64,000 nucleotides of DNA. Origin: Lunularia cruciata (Eukaryota > Streptophyta > Marchantiopsida > Lunulariales > Lunulariaceae). Shown in pieces: positions 1-11,823 of the stretch. Within the stretch, counting starts at the first letter, position 1. Each line of letters starts with the position of its first letter. The notes under the pieces are model-generated. The model saw only the letters and a program-made list of their open reading frames with translations. It did no database searches and had not been told where the DNA came from. The stretch spans positions 56,773,034 to 56,837,033 of the forward strand of contig OX419762.1 in NCBI GenBank assembly GCA_948567375.1. Reading direction: 5' to 3'. The translations under genes were made by a program, and so were the position numbers.

Positions 1-780
1 ATCATTGGACGTAGTCAGGTTTACTAGCATACCTTCCTTAGACTTCTTCTGCTCGACAAATAGCACGGACATTATAACATGCGAGGTGCAATTATCTCTT
101 CAACTTTCGCCTATGAAATCGTCCAAACCTTATCCTCCTTGGTACGAGCAACTTGAACACACTTATCTATAACGGTCATCACAGGTACCGGTGACAAAGC
201 ATCGCTCGTTATAGCTCAAGGTCAATACCAGAAGGCTTTTCTTGAATGAAATAGATTGAAGTGACTACGAACTATGTCTCAGCCAGGCTCATGCGTAGAT
301 TCCAATTTCTTCATCAAGACAGACTTTTATCTTCCAGTATGTGCATGTTATGAGGCCCTAAAGTGCAGTATGCCAGATTGCAGGCCAAAGGTTCGGGTGC
401 CTTATCCAGCTCGGAGAGCCGGGCCTAAAAGATATCTCTCTGAAGGAATCTGCTGTACTTCTGACGTTTCTTATGGCCTCGTTGGCTACAGGCTCCTCGA
501 CGAGGTCTAGGTCAAATCCAGGGATCACTGCAGTTGCTGTTCTCTTCTAGAAGCGTTGTCGGACTCAGGAGAGATTCTCTCAGTAGAAGCGTAGAAACAG
601 GCATTCAGGGATTAATTGGTGCGGAATTCGCACTAACTCCCTTCACCGGTAATGGCGAAATTCCACCTCGTAAAACAAGGTATCAGTACTTCATGACATC
701 TAGCGAGTTAGACGCTTGATGCACTTCAAACATCCTAAGTTAGAACCATAGCTAGTTCTGATATTTGAGTTTTGATGCAG
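1..780. other. Upstream stretch, possibly with further exons of the membrane-protein gene
   Basis: No complete gene is visible. The 781-3430 gene has no convincing start codon, so its 5' exons probably lie here or before the window. A weak exon candidate sits near 612-650, where an AG precedes a short frame containing EFALTPF, followed by a GT. I could not connect it by phase. Confidence 0.3.
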
Positions 781-3430
781 GATCCTGAGTCGTCAGTTGA
801 TGCAATATCCTCCTCCACCGGATGATGATGGGAGGGATCCTGATTACATTGTGCCGCCTCCACCTCCACCTGACCCACCTCCTCCTCCGGATTTAGGTTC
901 ACCTGATTGGGGCATTAACGGGAATGTACTCGCCGGCGGTGTAAATCAGTCTGCTGATGATTCTAATCTCACTTACGATCGGGCTCTTCAACCTGAGATT
1001 ATTGCCCCTGGTGTTATTGACATCTTAAATGTCTCCGTCTTCCTTTCTGGAGTGCGACTGCCTGGATTTAGTATTAATGCTCCTGCATCAACGCCTGCTG
1101 TTGCTAATTTTTCAGGTATCATTTGTCTTAGTTGAGCTATAGCACTTCAGCTAGAGGTGGGTTCAACTTTTTAAGACTTTTACCCCCTTCCCCGGATCTG
1201 ATTCATTTTAAGCCATGGCTCTCTCTGGATCCACGTGGAAGTTAAGAAGCACTAGTTTCGCACTGTGCTTGGCATTCTGCTGTTCTTGTGGTTTCACCTC
1301 ACTGCCAGTTATTTGGATCCTTTCCCGCTTGGTTTTGTGACTACAGGTTATGAAGTTGTGCTCCAAGTAGACAGTGGATCACTCATGGTGACAATTCCTG
1401 AAAGCTTGCTCGGTAGAGCAAGGCACCAGTCGGGAGTGGGGAACTACTGGATTAGCCTAGAAGGGAATCCCGTGGACGGCTTGGAACAAGTACCCGGGGC
1501 AGGTATACAATTTCAAGGGACACTATCAGAGGTCAACGCTGCTTTAGCTACTCTTAATTTTGGCAAGGGTCTTGGCAACGTAAGTCAATTTTGTCCCTCA
1601 ATTGCTTTTCAGAACCTTGTGCAGTTTGGAATCGGGTTTAGGTGTCGAGCTTCGAAAACCTGGGATGATCAAAATAGTGACAATAGTTAATCCAGGAATA
1701 CCCAAAGATGGTACCACTACAATTCTGATTATTCACGGGTGAAGGGTGCCAAGTAAGATCTTGAGCAGGGGTTGTTTGCACGACGAGAAGAATTGACGCA
1801 ATTGATAGTCCTCTGCAGGGAAAGAAGAGCGTGAGTATCATATCGATGCTGGCTTACCCGACTGAATCTGATAATGAGCCAATAACCACCTCAAAGGCCA
1901 CCAGAGAGATCACCTTGAACGTAGCGGCAGCAGGCATTTGGTTCACAATTTTCCGTGAGAATTTATCCAAGCTCCTGTTTTGTTCTAATCTCTGTTCTGG
2001 TCAGTCAGCAGAAATTTAGTTGCTCTGATCTTTTTAATCGGGGGAATTTTCAGAGTACACAAAAGAATTTTACAGCAGCTCCCTCGGGATTCTAAGCTTG
2101 GGATTGACTGCGTTGATCATCCTCTTCTGCGTCCTCGGCGGGTGTGTCTGCTATCAAAACAAAAAGGAACGAAAATTTTGCAAGCAGCAAGTCGTCACAA
2201 AAGTCGAGGATGCACATTACGATGAGACTAGAGTGAGTTGCCCAAAAGCGTAGCACAAACATATCACAGTCTTGAAAATTCAACTAGAGGAGCGCTAATG
2301 CTAGAATCAATTTCCATTTCGTAATTTTGCATTTCGTAATTTGCATTTCCTTTGAAAAGTTTCAAGGTAGAGCAGAGCCTTTTCCCATGAATCGCTTGTG
2401 GGGCAGTTAACCAGCATGAGAAAAACTAGGTATATGTGATGGGTTCCAGTCCCCATCTATGAAATGTATCCAAAACCGCTTTGCTGCGATTTGATTGGGA
2501 GAACGTTATGTTTCCTGCCTACGGTTGCGAGAGGCCATATATAGTCGAACGTTCATAGTTATTCGCTTTCCTAACTCCTTATTGAAATACTCACAAGCCC
2601 CCACATATCCTCCTGGGTATGAGGTTGTTATCTGGTCTCTTCTTACGTAGCACACAATGACTACCGAAAGATCGACCACTGTTAAGGAATAACGCAGGCA
2701 ACCAAACACTGATTAAATCACGCTTTGAAAATACTTGAAATTCGGGCTCAGGATATCAAGTTTAGAGTTCAGCAGACAAAATATCATTGACCCTGCCAAA
2801 TTTCGGCAATGTCGAGATTTGGATTCTACTTTGTACGGGGTTCAACTTTCAAGACTAATGGCGAGTGATTTATAAGAGCATCTTATGTTACAGGTTTTTA
2901 ATCCTTTCTGGATACCAAGTACCGCTAGGATAACGAGAGACGAGACATTTGTCATCACCCCGAACCCAAAGTATCTTCAACAGCTTCAGTCAGAACACCT
3001 TACAAGGTGATCAATCTTGTATCTTGGATAGGAGAGAATAGTAATCATGTACTTACTTTCAGTCTAAGTTAAATGCTCCAACCGCACTAGTTGGACGGAA
3101 GATGAGATTTCAGTCTTCTGTTCGTACAGATTACAAGGGATCGGGGTAGAAAGAGGATTGGACAAATTTCTCGCTGCGGCTGCTGCTGCCTCTGCGAATC
3201 CAGATTACACTACAAGCGATGGTGGAGAAGATTCATCAACAGCAGCAACAGGGTCGACACAAAGCACTGGTACAGGTGGGTCGAGTTTGGGGTCTCCTGA
3301 GTCACCAGGATCTACCTCGAGCGGTACAAGTGATATCTATAGCTCAACTTCAAAGTCCAGTGGATATTCCATAGAAGACGAAGTTGATCCATCACTTGAT
3401 GCATCTGATAGTGATTCTGACTCACGATGA
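781..3430 (+). CDS. Single-pass membrane protein with proline-rich and beta-rich ectodomain (5' incomplete)
   Basis: Exons inferred from splice sites and phase: 781-1115, 1347-1579, about 1630-1710, 1769-1954, 2054-2232, 2894-3006 and 3130-3430. All junctions from 1769 onward, and 1115/1347, agree in phase; the 1630-1710 exon is uncertain. The product has a poly-proline segment (PPPPPPDPPPPP), then a beta-rich stretch ending GTLSEVNAALATLNF, a pattern known from cadherin-like and VCBS-type extracellular repeats. A hydrophobic helix follows in the 2054-2232 exon (LTALIILFCVLGG), then the basic stop-transfer KKERK. The tail is rich in Ser, Gly and Asp and ends DSDSDSR before TGA at 3428. The predicted topology is outside-in, with a cytosolic acidic tail. 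I do not recognise the family; a surface receptor-like or adhesion role is only inferred. The gene starts before 781. Confidence 0.6.
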
Positions 3431-3661
3431 TGCGAATCCCAGCCTGGAAATGATAAATGAAGTGAGATAATCAGCCACGAGAACGTGCCTTAAACTACTT
3501 ACAGGAAACCCACTCCAGGGAGACAAGAAGGACAGTCCATACCGTCATCCACAGTTTTCACCACAACCTCCGCTACCACGATCTGGTGTCAGGAAAAGGG
3601 AAAGAGATGGAGAGAACTTGCAGCACATGCGCAAAAGAACCTGGTGCTGGACCCTCATTAC

Positions 3662-5478
3662 CTGGGACATCTTGAACTTGGCATATGTCAATCTGTGGAG
3701 ATAGTTCTACGCCCACATTCCCAGTGTGTAAGTTAATTGCTTCAAGCACTAGAAGAGCAACCAACGAGTCGTTCTGGAAAAACAAGCTGTGAAATGTGTA
3801 TTTCGAGCCAATCAGAGAATAGCATCTTGAACCCAAAAATCCTCAAGCATGGTAGGAATTGCTCACGTTGCATTATAGCAACACTCTTGGTAACCCCCGC
3901 ATGAAACACGAATTGTATTCGTTCACAAATATTCTTCTCGTCTCAGCTCAAGATCAAGCGCGAACAAAACTAGTCTCCTAGCCTACCGACTTCCCTTTCC
4001 TGACAATCATTCCACCTTTGCCCTTTGTTATCCCCTTTAGCGTTTTACAGTCCTTACCTGAACAACGATATACAAGCAGCTATCAAACAAGATATATGAA
4101 GGTCTACGAAACGAACTCTGCACAGCAGATGCGAGAGTATCTTTTTCTCTACAATGCTGTTTTTTAAACTTCGTTTACAACTGCATTCCATTTCTGAGTA
4201 GCTGCTCAATAGCCTTCACGAAGCTCACCGTGAATTAGCTATGGTTTAAAGCTTGTGACCCGATTACTTGTCATCGTGAAAATTCGAATCACTTCGAAGA
4301 AAGAGACAGCTGATGTACATGTGCGCACAAGCCGCTTATGGTAGCAGAACACTACCACCTTTGGGGCAAAAGGTCGGCTCAGGTACTTCAGTACTTCAGT
4401 TGTAACTCGTCCGAAAGGTTTCTCTCCTCTACAGCTTGACACAGATTCTCACATGGTGTATCTATCCATTTCTTCACGCTACCATTGACAAAGAACAAGA
4501 AAGCTTGAGGACCATAGACAACCCAGATCTCTTTCACATTCTCTTGGACAAAGTTTAGGCTTGGTTTAGAACTGTTCAATTCAAATCTGAGAAAACGTTG
4601 GGTACCGTTTATGAGAGAAGAAAGATGTGCGTGAAGAGAAAGGGCCCTTCATTAGATCTTGACCACCTACAGCTACTCTAGGTTTCAAACCGGAATATTT
4701 AGCTTAAAACATTCAGGTTAAAACAGTTGATCATTTAGCAGTTCAATCTTGAACACTGAGTGCCTTCTTCTAGAGTTTGAAGTATCCTCATGTTTCCCGT
4801 TATCAGGAATCAGAACATACTCATGAAATTCGAGTTCACATCCATGTCGAGTAAGCATACCTGGACATTTGGAGATAACTCTCTGAATTCCCATCCGACA
4901 AGATGGCTAGCGAGGATCCTTTTTAGCTCCTGGCTCTCGGCTTTCCTACCCATAAGGTATCAAACCCGTTCCTCCCCGGCTCCCGCAAATTTGGGTGGTG
5001 ATCAGATAATTGAGTTTATACGCCGGCTGCAGCTCGGGTGATTCAGGCATACGTGTAATTATGGGCATAACTACGTCCTCTATGATAGTCTACTCCCAAA
5101 CATGATCAAGAATTATGAGTAAGCTAGTGCATAATTATAGTTTACGTCTAAGTCTATGTGGTAGATCGACCCAACCTGCAAAGTGCGTTGATGCTCTTCT
5201 TCAGATTCTTGCCCCAAATGCTCTTTTGGTAACTCCTGTTGAGGGGAATTCGCATCAACCATCTTGATGCCCAGTTTCCCTCCCAATGCAACCAGCACGG
5301 ATCTTGAATCTGCATCTTCCCCACGAGAGAAGAAATGAACACCGCCCTCGGAATTCGATTCTCTTTTGTATATCTCGGCCAAGTGCTTCACCATCGTAGA
5401 CTGTCTCTGGCCGAATTCACAACGTAAGATGGGGCCATAGTATACTTCAAGATCTAGAGCAATTGGAACTTTGTTCAT
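3662..5478 (-). CDS. Unidentified multi-exon gene, exon-like blocks
   Basis: The best block is 5478-5176: an ATG, 101 codons and a GT donor after TLQ. It carries LRCEFGQRQSTMVKHLAEIY and later SRSVLVALGGKLGIKMVD. The order (helix, strand, SRSVLVAL helix, GIKMV strand) recalls HPr-type phosphocarrier folds, but the phospho-histidine position would be Gln or Arg; this is weak inference. Other exon-like blocks on the same strand are about 4935-4855 (ELKRILASHLVGWEFREL before a GT), 4570-4388 (EIWVVYGPQAFLFFVNGS) and 3773-3662 (pyrimidine-rich acceptor, LVALLVLEAINLHTGNVGV, donor GTAATG). I could not chain them by phase, so they may belong to one gene or to several. The transcript would converge on the gene ending at 3430. 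Confidence 0.35.
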
Positions 5479-5668
5479 GGTATTCCGTAGTGCCCCATAT
5501 CTCTCATATCGGAAAAGCTAAGGGGCGATTTGCTTTGTTTGTAAAAGTTTTAATGATTTCCTCCCTCTCAATTCTATCTTGTCAATAGGGTACCACAAGT
5601 TCCTAGTTGCTAGTGTGATTTCCTCCTTCTCCCGTCTATCTTGATGATAGAGTATCGGAAGTTAGTAT

Positions 5669-5787
5669 TGTTATGTGTGGTTTGTTATCAGTGACGACTG
5701 ATCAAGAGCAAACGTAACTAATGAAACTCCTTCTTGTTACATGCTGTTTGGGACATTCACTTGTCTAGAAATTCAAGTGTACAGGCA

Positions 5788-5843
<56 letters not shown>

Positions 5844-5978
5844 CATTTGAAGGTTGGTGTGAGTCTGTTTCAGCTGTGGATTCAGGTAATTTATGGGACA
5901 AGAAGTGAACAATGATTTTTGTTTAATGTGATTGTGATGTGCTATTGTGAGAGGTCATGGGGACTATGTTTTCTAACA
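5669..5978 (+). mobile_element. Copia 5' LTR
   Basis: It starts TGTTATG and ends TCTAACA immediately before the primer binding site, giving a length of about 310 bases. The first 90 bases match 9900-9995. An (AT)n microsatellite lies within it at 5790-5841, which makes the length unstable. Confidence 0.8.
5790..5841. repeat. (AT)26 microsatellite in the Copia LTR
   Basis: About 26 uninterrupted AT units are seen directly. The truncated 3' LTR ends before this position, so it cannot be compared between the two LTRs. Confidence 0.97.
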
Positions 5979-5979
5979 A

Positions 5980-5992
5980 TTGATATCAGAGC
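5980..5992 (+). other. Copia primer binding site (initiator-Met tRNA type)
   Basis: TTGATATCAGAGC follows the LTR end directly. It differs by one base from the common plant retrotransposon site TTGGTATCAGAGC, which is complementary to initiator-Met tRNA. Confidence 0.75.
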
Positions 5993-6067
5993 ATAGTTGG
6001 TCTTGAAGAGTGACTTGAGATCTGAGGGTGCAGTGAAGAGGGTCAAGAAGCAGTCCATAGCAAAGCA

Positions 6068-6801
<734 letters not shown>

Positions 6802-7001
6802 NNNNNNNNNNNNNNNNNNNNNNNNNNNNNNNNNNNNNNNNNNNNNNNNNNNNNNNNNNNNNNNNNNNNNNNNNNNNNNNNNNNNNNNNNNNNNNNNNNN
6901 NNNNNNNNNNNNNNNNNNNNNNNNNNNNNNNNNNNNNNNNNNNNNNNNNNNNNNNNNNNNNNNNNNNNNNNNNNNNNNNNNNNNNNNNNNNNNNNNNNNN
7001 N
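6802..7001. other. Assembly gap (200 N)
   Basis: There are exactly 200 Ns. The round number suggests a placeholder or estimated size. Any frame spanning it is unreliable. Confidence 0.99.
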
Positions 7002-7900
7002 GGAAGAATTTGATATCAATAGGCACTTTGGACTCAAATGGTTGGAGGTGGGGAGCAGAAAATGGAACACTCAAGGTATCAAAAGAAGCATTGGTTGTAA
7101 TGAAGAGCAAGAAGATATGAAATTTTTATGAGCTTGTTGGAGAGACCATTACTGGAGGAGTGGCAAGTACTATTTCTAAAATGAAGATCCCAAAGATCTT
7201 ACTCAGTTATGGTACCCTACGTTTGGGTCATATGAGTGAAAGAGGTCTAAGTGAATTGTCCAAGCAACAACTTCTTAAGGGCCTTAAAAGTTGTAAGTTA
7301 AGATTCTGTGAGCATTGTGTAATATGAAAGCAACAAAGGGTAAGCTTTTCCACAAGATTTCATTGCACAAAGGGAATTTTAGACAGTGCATTTTGATGTT
7401 TGGGGCTCTACACCTGTAGCTTCAAAATCTAGAGCATTATATTTTGTATCTTTGGTTGATGATTACTCTAGAAGAGTATGGATCTACACCATGAAGCAAA
7501 AATGAGAGGTCTTCTCTATCTTTGAACAATGGAAGGTGATGATGCAGAAACAAACTGGAAGGAAAGTGAAGTGTTTGAGATTTGATAATGGTAGAGAATA
7601 AAAATCTGGAGAGTTTGATAGAGTGAAGGGAAGGGAGAAGGGATAATTCAACACTTTACCATTCTGGTTACTATACTGTGGCAGAGCAGATAAATTATAC
7701 ACTCTTGCAGAAAGCAAGAAGTATGTTAAGCAATGCTAAATTGGAAAAGAGTTTTTAGGCAGAAGCTATAAATACAGCTTGTCATTTGACATTTCTCCCT
7801 CTACTACTATTGAGTGTAAGACACCGATGGAAAAATGACAGGTTAGCATGTTTGTTACTCTTCACTTAGAGTTTTTGGATGCATAGCTTATATTCATATT
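7002..7900 (+). pseudogene. Copia GAG-pre-integrase and integrase, degenerate
   Basis: After the gap the frame reads NLISIGTLDSNGW, then LGHMSERGLSELSKQQLLKG and CKLRFCEHC. This is the His-His-Cys-Cys zinc-binding region that precedes Copia integrases. An integrase core follows with FDVWG and LVDDYSRRVWIY, the first catalytic-domain motifs. Stops at several points (for example after CEHCVI and after MKQK) and frame changes destroy the frame. An intact enzyme would join element cDNA into the nuclear genome. Confidence 0.8.
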
Positions 7901-8339
7901 CAACAAGAAAAAACAACAAAGTTAGATCACAAATCTAGAAAATATATATTCTTGGGATATGAGAAGGATACAAAGGGATATAGATTATGGGATCCGGAAA
8001 GGTGTTGTCTTGTTGTGAGTAGGGATGTAATTTTTTGATGAGACTAGTACAATGGACACTATTACTGTAGTAGAAGAAAAGAAAAGAAAATATAGTCAAA
8101 TTTTGTTAAAATAGATATTGATCTTGAAAATGAAGACATTTCACCTCTTGTAGATCTACCACATGAACCATAGAAGAGCAAAGTCCAAAAGTGATTCATG
8201 AACGGAGGTATCCAAATAGGGATAGAAGGCCTCCAAGAAGATTTGATGATTAATTTGTAGCTAATGCTCTTCTTACAGAGAATGGTGAGCCTTCTTCATA
8301 TGAAGAGGCAATGCAAGATCAAGAGTGTCAAAAGTGTGA

Positions 8340-9178
8340 TTGTGCAATGGAAGAGGAGATGAAGTCTTTGGCCAAAAACCAAACATAGAGACTTGAAAAA
8401 TTGCCTATGGGAAAGAAGGCAATTGGTTGTAGATGGATATTCTGGAGGAAGGAAGGACTTCCAAAATCTGGTGGAGATCAATACAAAGCAAGGCTTGTAG
8501 CAAAGGGTTATAGCTAAAAATAAGGTATTGAATTCAATGAGAATTTTTCACCAAGGGTAAAAATCTCTTCAATTCATGCACTATTGGCAAAAGTTGCATT
8601 GCATAACTTGGAGTTTGGAGCAACTAGATGTTAAAATTGATTTTTTACATGGAGAATTGGAGGAGGAGATTTACATGCATCAACCTAAAGGTTTTGTGAT
8701 ACCAAGGAACCATAACCTGGTTTACAGGTTACAAAAGTCTTTATATGGACTAAAGCTAAGTCCAAGACTTTGGTACATGAAATTTGATGCTTTCATATTG
8801 AAGCATGGATATAACAAAAGTGAATCAGATTGTTGTGTGTACCTCAAGAAGCTACATAGACCTAGAGTATTTGATTTAATCATCTTGGTACTATATGTAG
8901 ATGATATGTTGATTGCTGCGGAGGATATGGTTGAGGTGGAGAAATTGAAAGCACAACTTGGTAAGGAGTTTGATATGAAGGACTTGGGTTCTTCAAAGAG
9001 GGTGCTTGGGATTGAAATCCACCGAGACAAGAGCAAGGGAAAGTTATGGATATCTCAAAGAAGAAATTTGGAAAAATTACTTGCTCGATTTGGCATGGAG
9101 AATGCAAAACCAATGAGCATTCCAATGGCAAGTCATTTCAAGATATCATTAGAGAAATGTCCATCAAATGAAGAGTAG
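8340..9178 (+). pseudogene. Copia reverse transcriptase, degenerate
   Basis: The frame carries IGCRWIF, YKARLVAKGYS, LEQLDVKIDFLHGELEEEIYM, QPKGF, LQKSLYGLKLSPRLWY and LYVDDMLIA. The YVDD is the catalytic metal-binding motif of Copia reverse transcriptases. KDLG.SKRVLGIEI and ISQRRNLEKLLARFGM follow. Stops occur upstream (in the KNQT.RLEKL segment and twice after KGYS) and at 9176. The uninterrupted core begins near 8576. It would copy element RNA into cDNA inside particles. Confidence 0.9.
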
Positions 9179-9184
9179 AGTTTA

Positions 9185-9890
9185 GAGTTTGCTATTACAA
9201 TATTCCTTTTGCTAATGCTATTGGGAGTTTAATGTATGCTTTGTCTGCACTAGACCAGATATCTCATATGTTGTGAGTATGGTGAGTAGATACATGGCAA
9301 ATGCAAGGAAACAACATTGGGAAGTTGTGAAGTAGATACTTTGTTACTTGAAAGGGACTATAAATATTGACATTACCTTTAATATGGAGAAGGACCAAGG
9401 AGGAATTACATGGTACGTAGATTTTGATTTAGCCGGAGACTTGGATAAGAGAAGGCCTACAACACGGATTTTTTTTTTACACTTGTTGGTGGTGCAGTAA
9501 GTTAGAAGTCTATTCTCCAATCTATTATTGCTCTTTCTACTATAGAGGCAGAATATATGGCAAAAATTGAGTGTGCCAAAGAGGCAATATGACTACAAAG
9601 ATTAGCCAAGGATGTTGGATTCCCTAACATGAAGTCCATACTTTTTTTGTGATAGCCAAAGTGCTATTCACTTGTCCAAAAATCAAGTATATCATTCAAG
9701 GACAAAGCATATTGATGTGAGACATCATTTTATTAGGGAAGTTGTGATAAATTGTGAGATCAATTTGCAAAAGATTGGTATAGAGGTAACTGCAGCTGAT
9801 ATGTTGTCTAAACTTGTTCCTGTTGAGAAGTTCCAGTTTTGCATGAACTTGCTCAATGTTGTTGGGATGATATGGTGGATACAAGCAAAA
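9185..9890 (+). pseudogene. Copia RNase H, frameshifted
   Basis: Fragments in more than one frame read GSLMYA, TRPDISYVVSMVSRYM, HWEVVK, LCYLKGT and EAEYMA. A frame from 9672 then reads SKNQVYHSRTKHIDVRHHFI and ADMLSKLV, the hallmark end of Copia polyproteins. A T-rich run near 9470 marks one frameshift. The region ends just before the 3' LTR. Confidence 0.85.
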
Positions 9891-9899
9891 GATGGACAT

Positions 9900-10030
9900 T
9901 GTTATGTTTGGCTTGTTATCAGTGACAACTGATCAAGAGCAAGAGCAAACGTAACTGATGAAACACCTTGCTGCTACATGTAGTGTGGGACAGTCACTTG
10001 TCTACAAGTGGATGACAATGATGTACCTAC
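9900..10030 (+). mobile_element. Copia 3' LTR, truncated
   Basis: It begins TGTTATGTTTGG and matches the 5' LTR through TTGTTATCAGTGAC.ACTGATCAAGAGC and CACTTGTCTA. Similarity fades after about 10000, and a different LTR starts at 10031. The remaining 180 bases or so are not found here. Confidence 0.75.
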
Positions 10031-11408
10031 TGTCACGCCATTTGTAGTTCCGCATCTAGATGCTTGAACATTGGAGTTCCAGTGATAGAAGTTAGAGTTA
10101 TTTTAGCAATTTCTCAGAGACTACTTTCCGACGGTTAGATTTCATGTTCGGGGTATTGATTTCACGGTGGGGCCCACCGTCACTTTGCACCATTTGCACC
10201 ATCGAGTGTGCCGTCAGCGGGACCGTTAGGGTTTCAGTGCTAGCTCGAGTCCAAGGGGTATAGTTTTGAAGTGAGCTCCAAAGAGCTCACTTCTCTGATG
10301 TTGAGCCTTCAAGTTCCTGGCTATGGTGGACAGAGGCCGGCGAGCGTCACCTGGATTCTCTATGCTTGAATGGGTGTGGCTTGACTGTAATCAGTGCCTA
10401 GTTGTTGGTAGTTTATAGAGTGACAGATCAAGTATTGATCTGAGTTGAGTTGAGTTGAGAGTGGTAAGCAATCTGATTACATCAAAGAAGTGAAGTCAGG
10501 GGGAAATCGGGTGCAAGAATTGTGAGTGTTGGTGGTATCTCCAAGCTCGGTGGATCGTGGTAGCTCGATTCAAGTTCTGTGTTTCCCTAGTGTGTAGAAG
10601 CTCAATTGATTGATGCAAATTTGGCAGTTAGGCGGACAGTGTGCAAAAGCGCTGGCCAAATTTTGAGCAAAGAAGGAGCAATTTTTGAGCAATGTTGTGA
10701 TTTTGAGCTCAGTAGGTGAAGGCAGGACCAATTTGCTACGAGTTGGGCTCAGAAAGTCAAATTGAAGGTGGAGTTGGGAAGCTCTTCTCATGAAATTGTG
10801 ATTTGGAAAAACCCGTTTTGTCAATTTGGCTCAAGTGGAAAGTTAGCGGAGGATTTGGCGGACAGCCATCTTTAGGGTTTACGTCAGATTTTACGTCAGA
10901 TTTATTTCAGATTTTGGCCAGAATTGGAGGAGTTTTCGCTGTTTGGCCAGAATTGGAGGAGTTTCGCTAGTTTGGAGGACTTTTGTAGATTTGGAGAAGT
11001 TTTGCCAATTTTGGATGAGGTTCGAAGTGGCAACAAGAAAGGCCTCATTTGGCTGAATTTCGGCGTTTCGAGGCTTCGAGGCATAGGGCTGTGGCCTATG
11101 AGAGGCTACGAAGACCTAGAAGGGCCAGCTTGCTGGCATGAGGCTAGCTAGTTTAGAGTAGATCTTGGTCATTGGTTGGCAAAATCTGCCTTTCATGCTA
11201 GATTGTGCACAATAGGGTTTGACCCCTAGATCTCTTGTTCCTAGACTGGTGCCCTAGCCAATTGGTCCACCCTCACTTGTTGTCATAGTGAATGTGCCCA
11301 GTTATCTATACACATGTAGCTTTGGCTAGGAGAGGCAGTTTGATCTCATTCTTGGTGATCCTGGTAGCTTAAGACTTAAATCCGAACTGCTCTTATGTCA
11401 AATGCCAA
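10031..11408 (+). mobile_element. Gypsy-type LTR / leader
   Basis: It starts TGTCACGCC, a start common in plant Ty3/gypsy LTRs. The region has no sustained open frame and is followed at 11410 by a primer-binding-like site, so the LTR may be about 1.38 kb; the 3' limit is inferred. Bases 10031-10482 recur, reverse-complemented, at 62052-62499. Confidence 0.65.
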
Positions 11409-11409
11409 A

Positions 11410-11424
11410 TGGTGGCAGAGTCAG
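11410..11424 (+). other. Probable primer binding site of the gypsy element
   Basis: TGGTGGCAGAGTCAG resembles the initiator-Met site TGGTATCAGAGCCAG with three mismatches. It lies about 400 bases before the gag ATG. Confidence 0.5.
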
Positions 11425-11823
11425 TCCCGTGTTGTGTTATGAGATGAAGGGTTTTCATTTAGATTTCTTGTGATTGGATCCCCTCCATTCTCTACTTCTT
11501 GTTTGTGCACCACGTTTGTGTGAGGTGCCTTGACTTTTGAGCGTTGGTGCTCTAGTGTGTTCTCGGTGGTGAGGCTGGAGTGATGACCAATCAGATTACC
11601 TTTGTTTCTCTCTGGTGAGGCAGGAAGTGATGACCTGCAGACCGTGAGAGTGCGTGTTATGATGGCAGGTCACAGGTTGCCCTTTCCCCTAGTGTAGTTA
11701 TCTTGGTTAGACTTACATTAGTGGGTGGTGCTTGGTGGTGTTGGCACTTGGTGGGGTACTTGCGGTTGCAACTTGTGGTTGCAGTTGGTGGTTTGGGTTT
11801 GCTGTTGTGGTTACTTTGTCACG

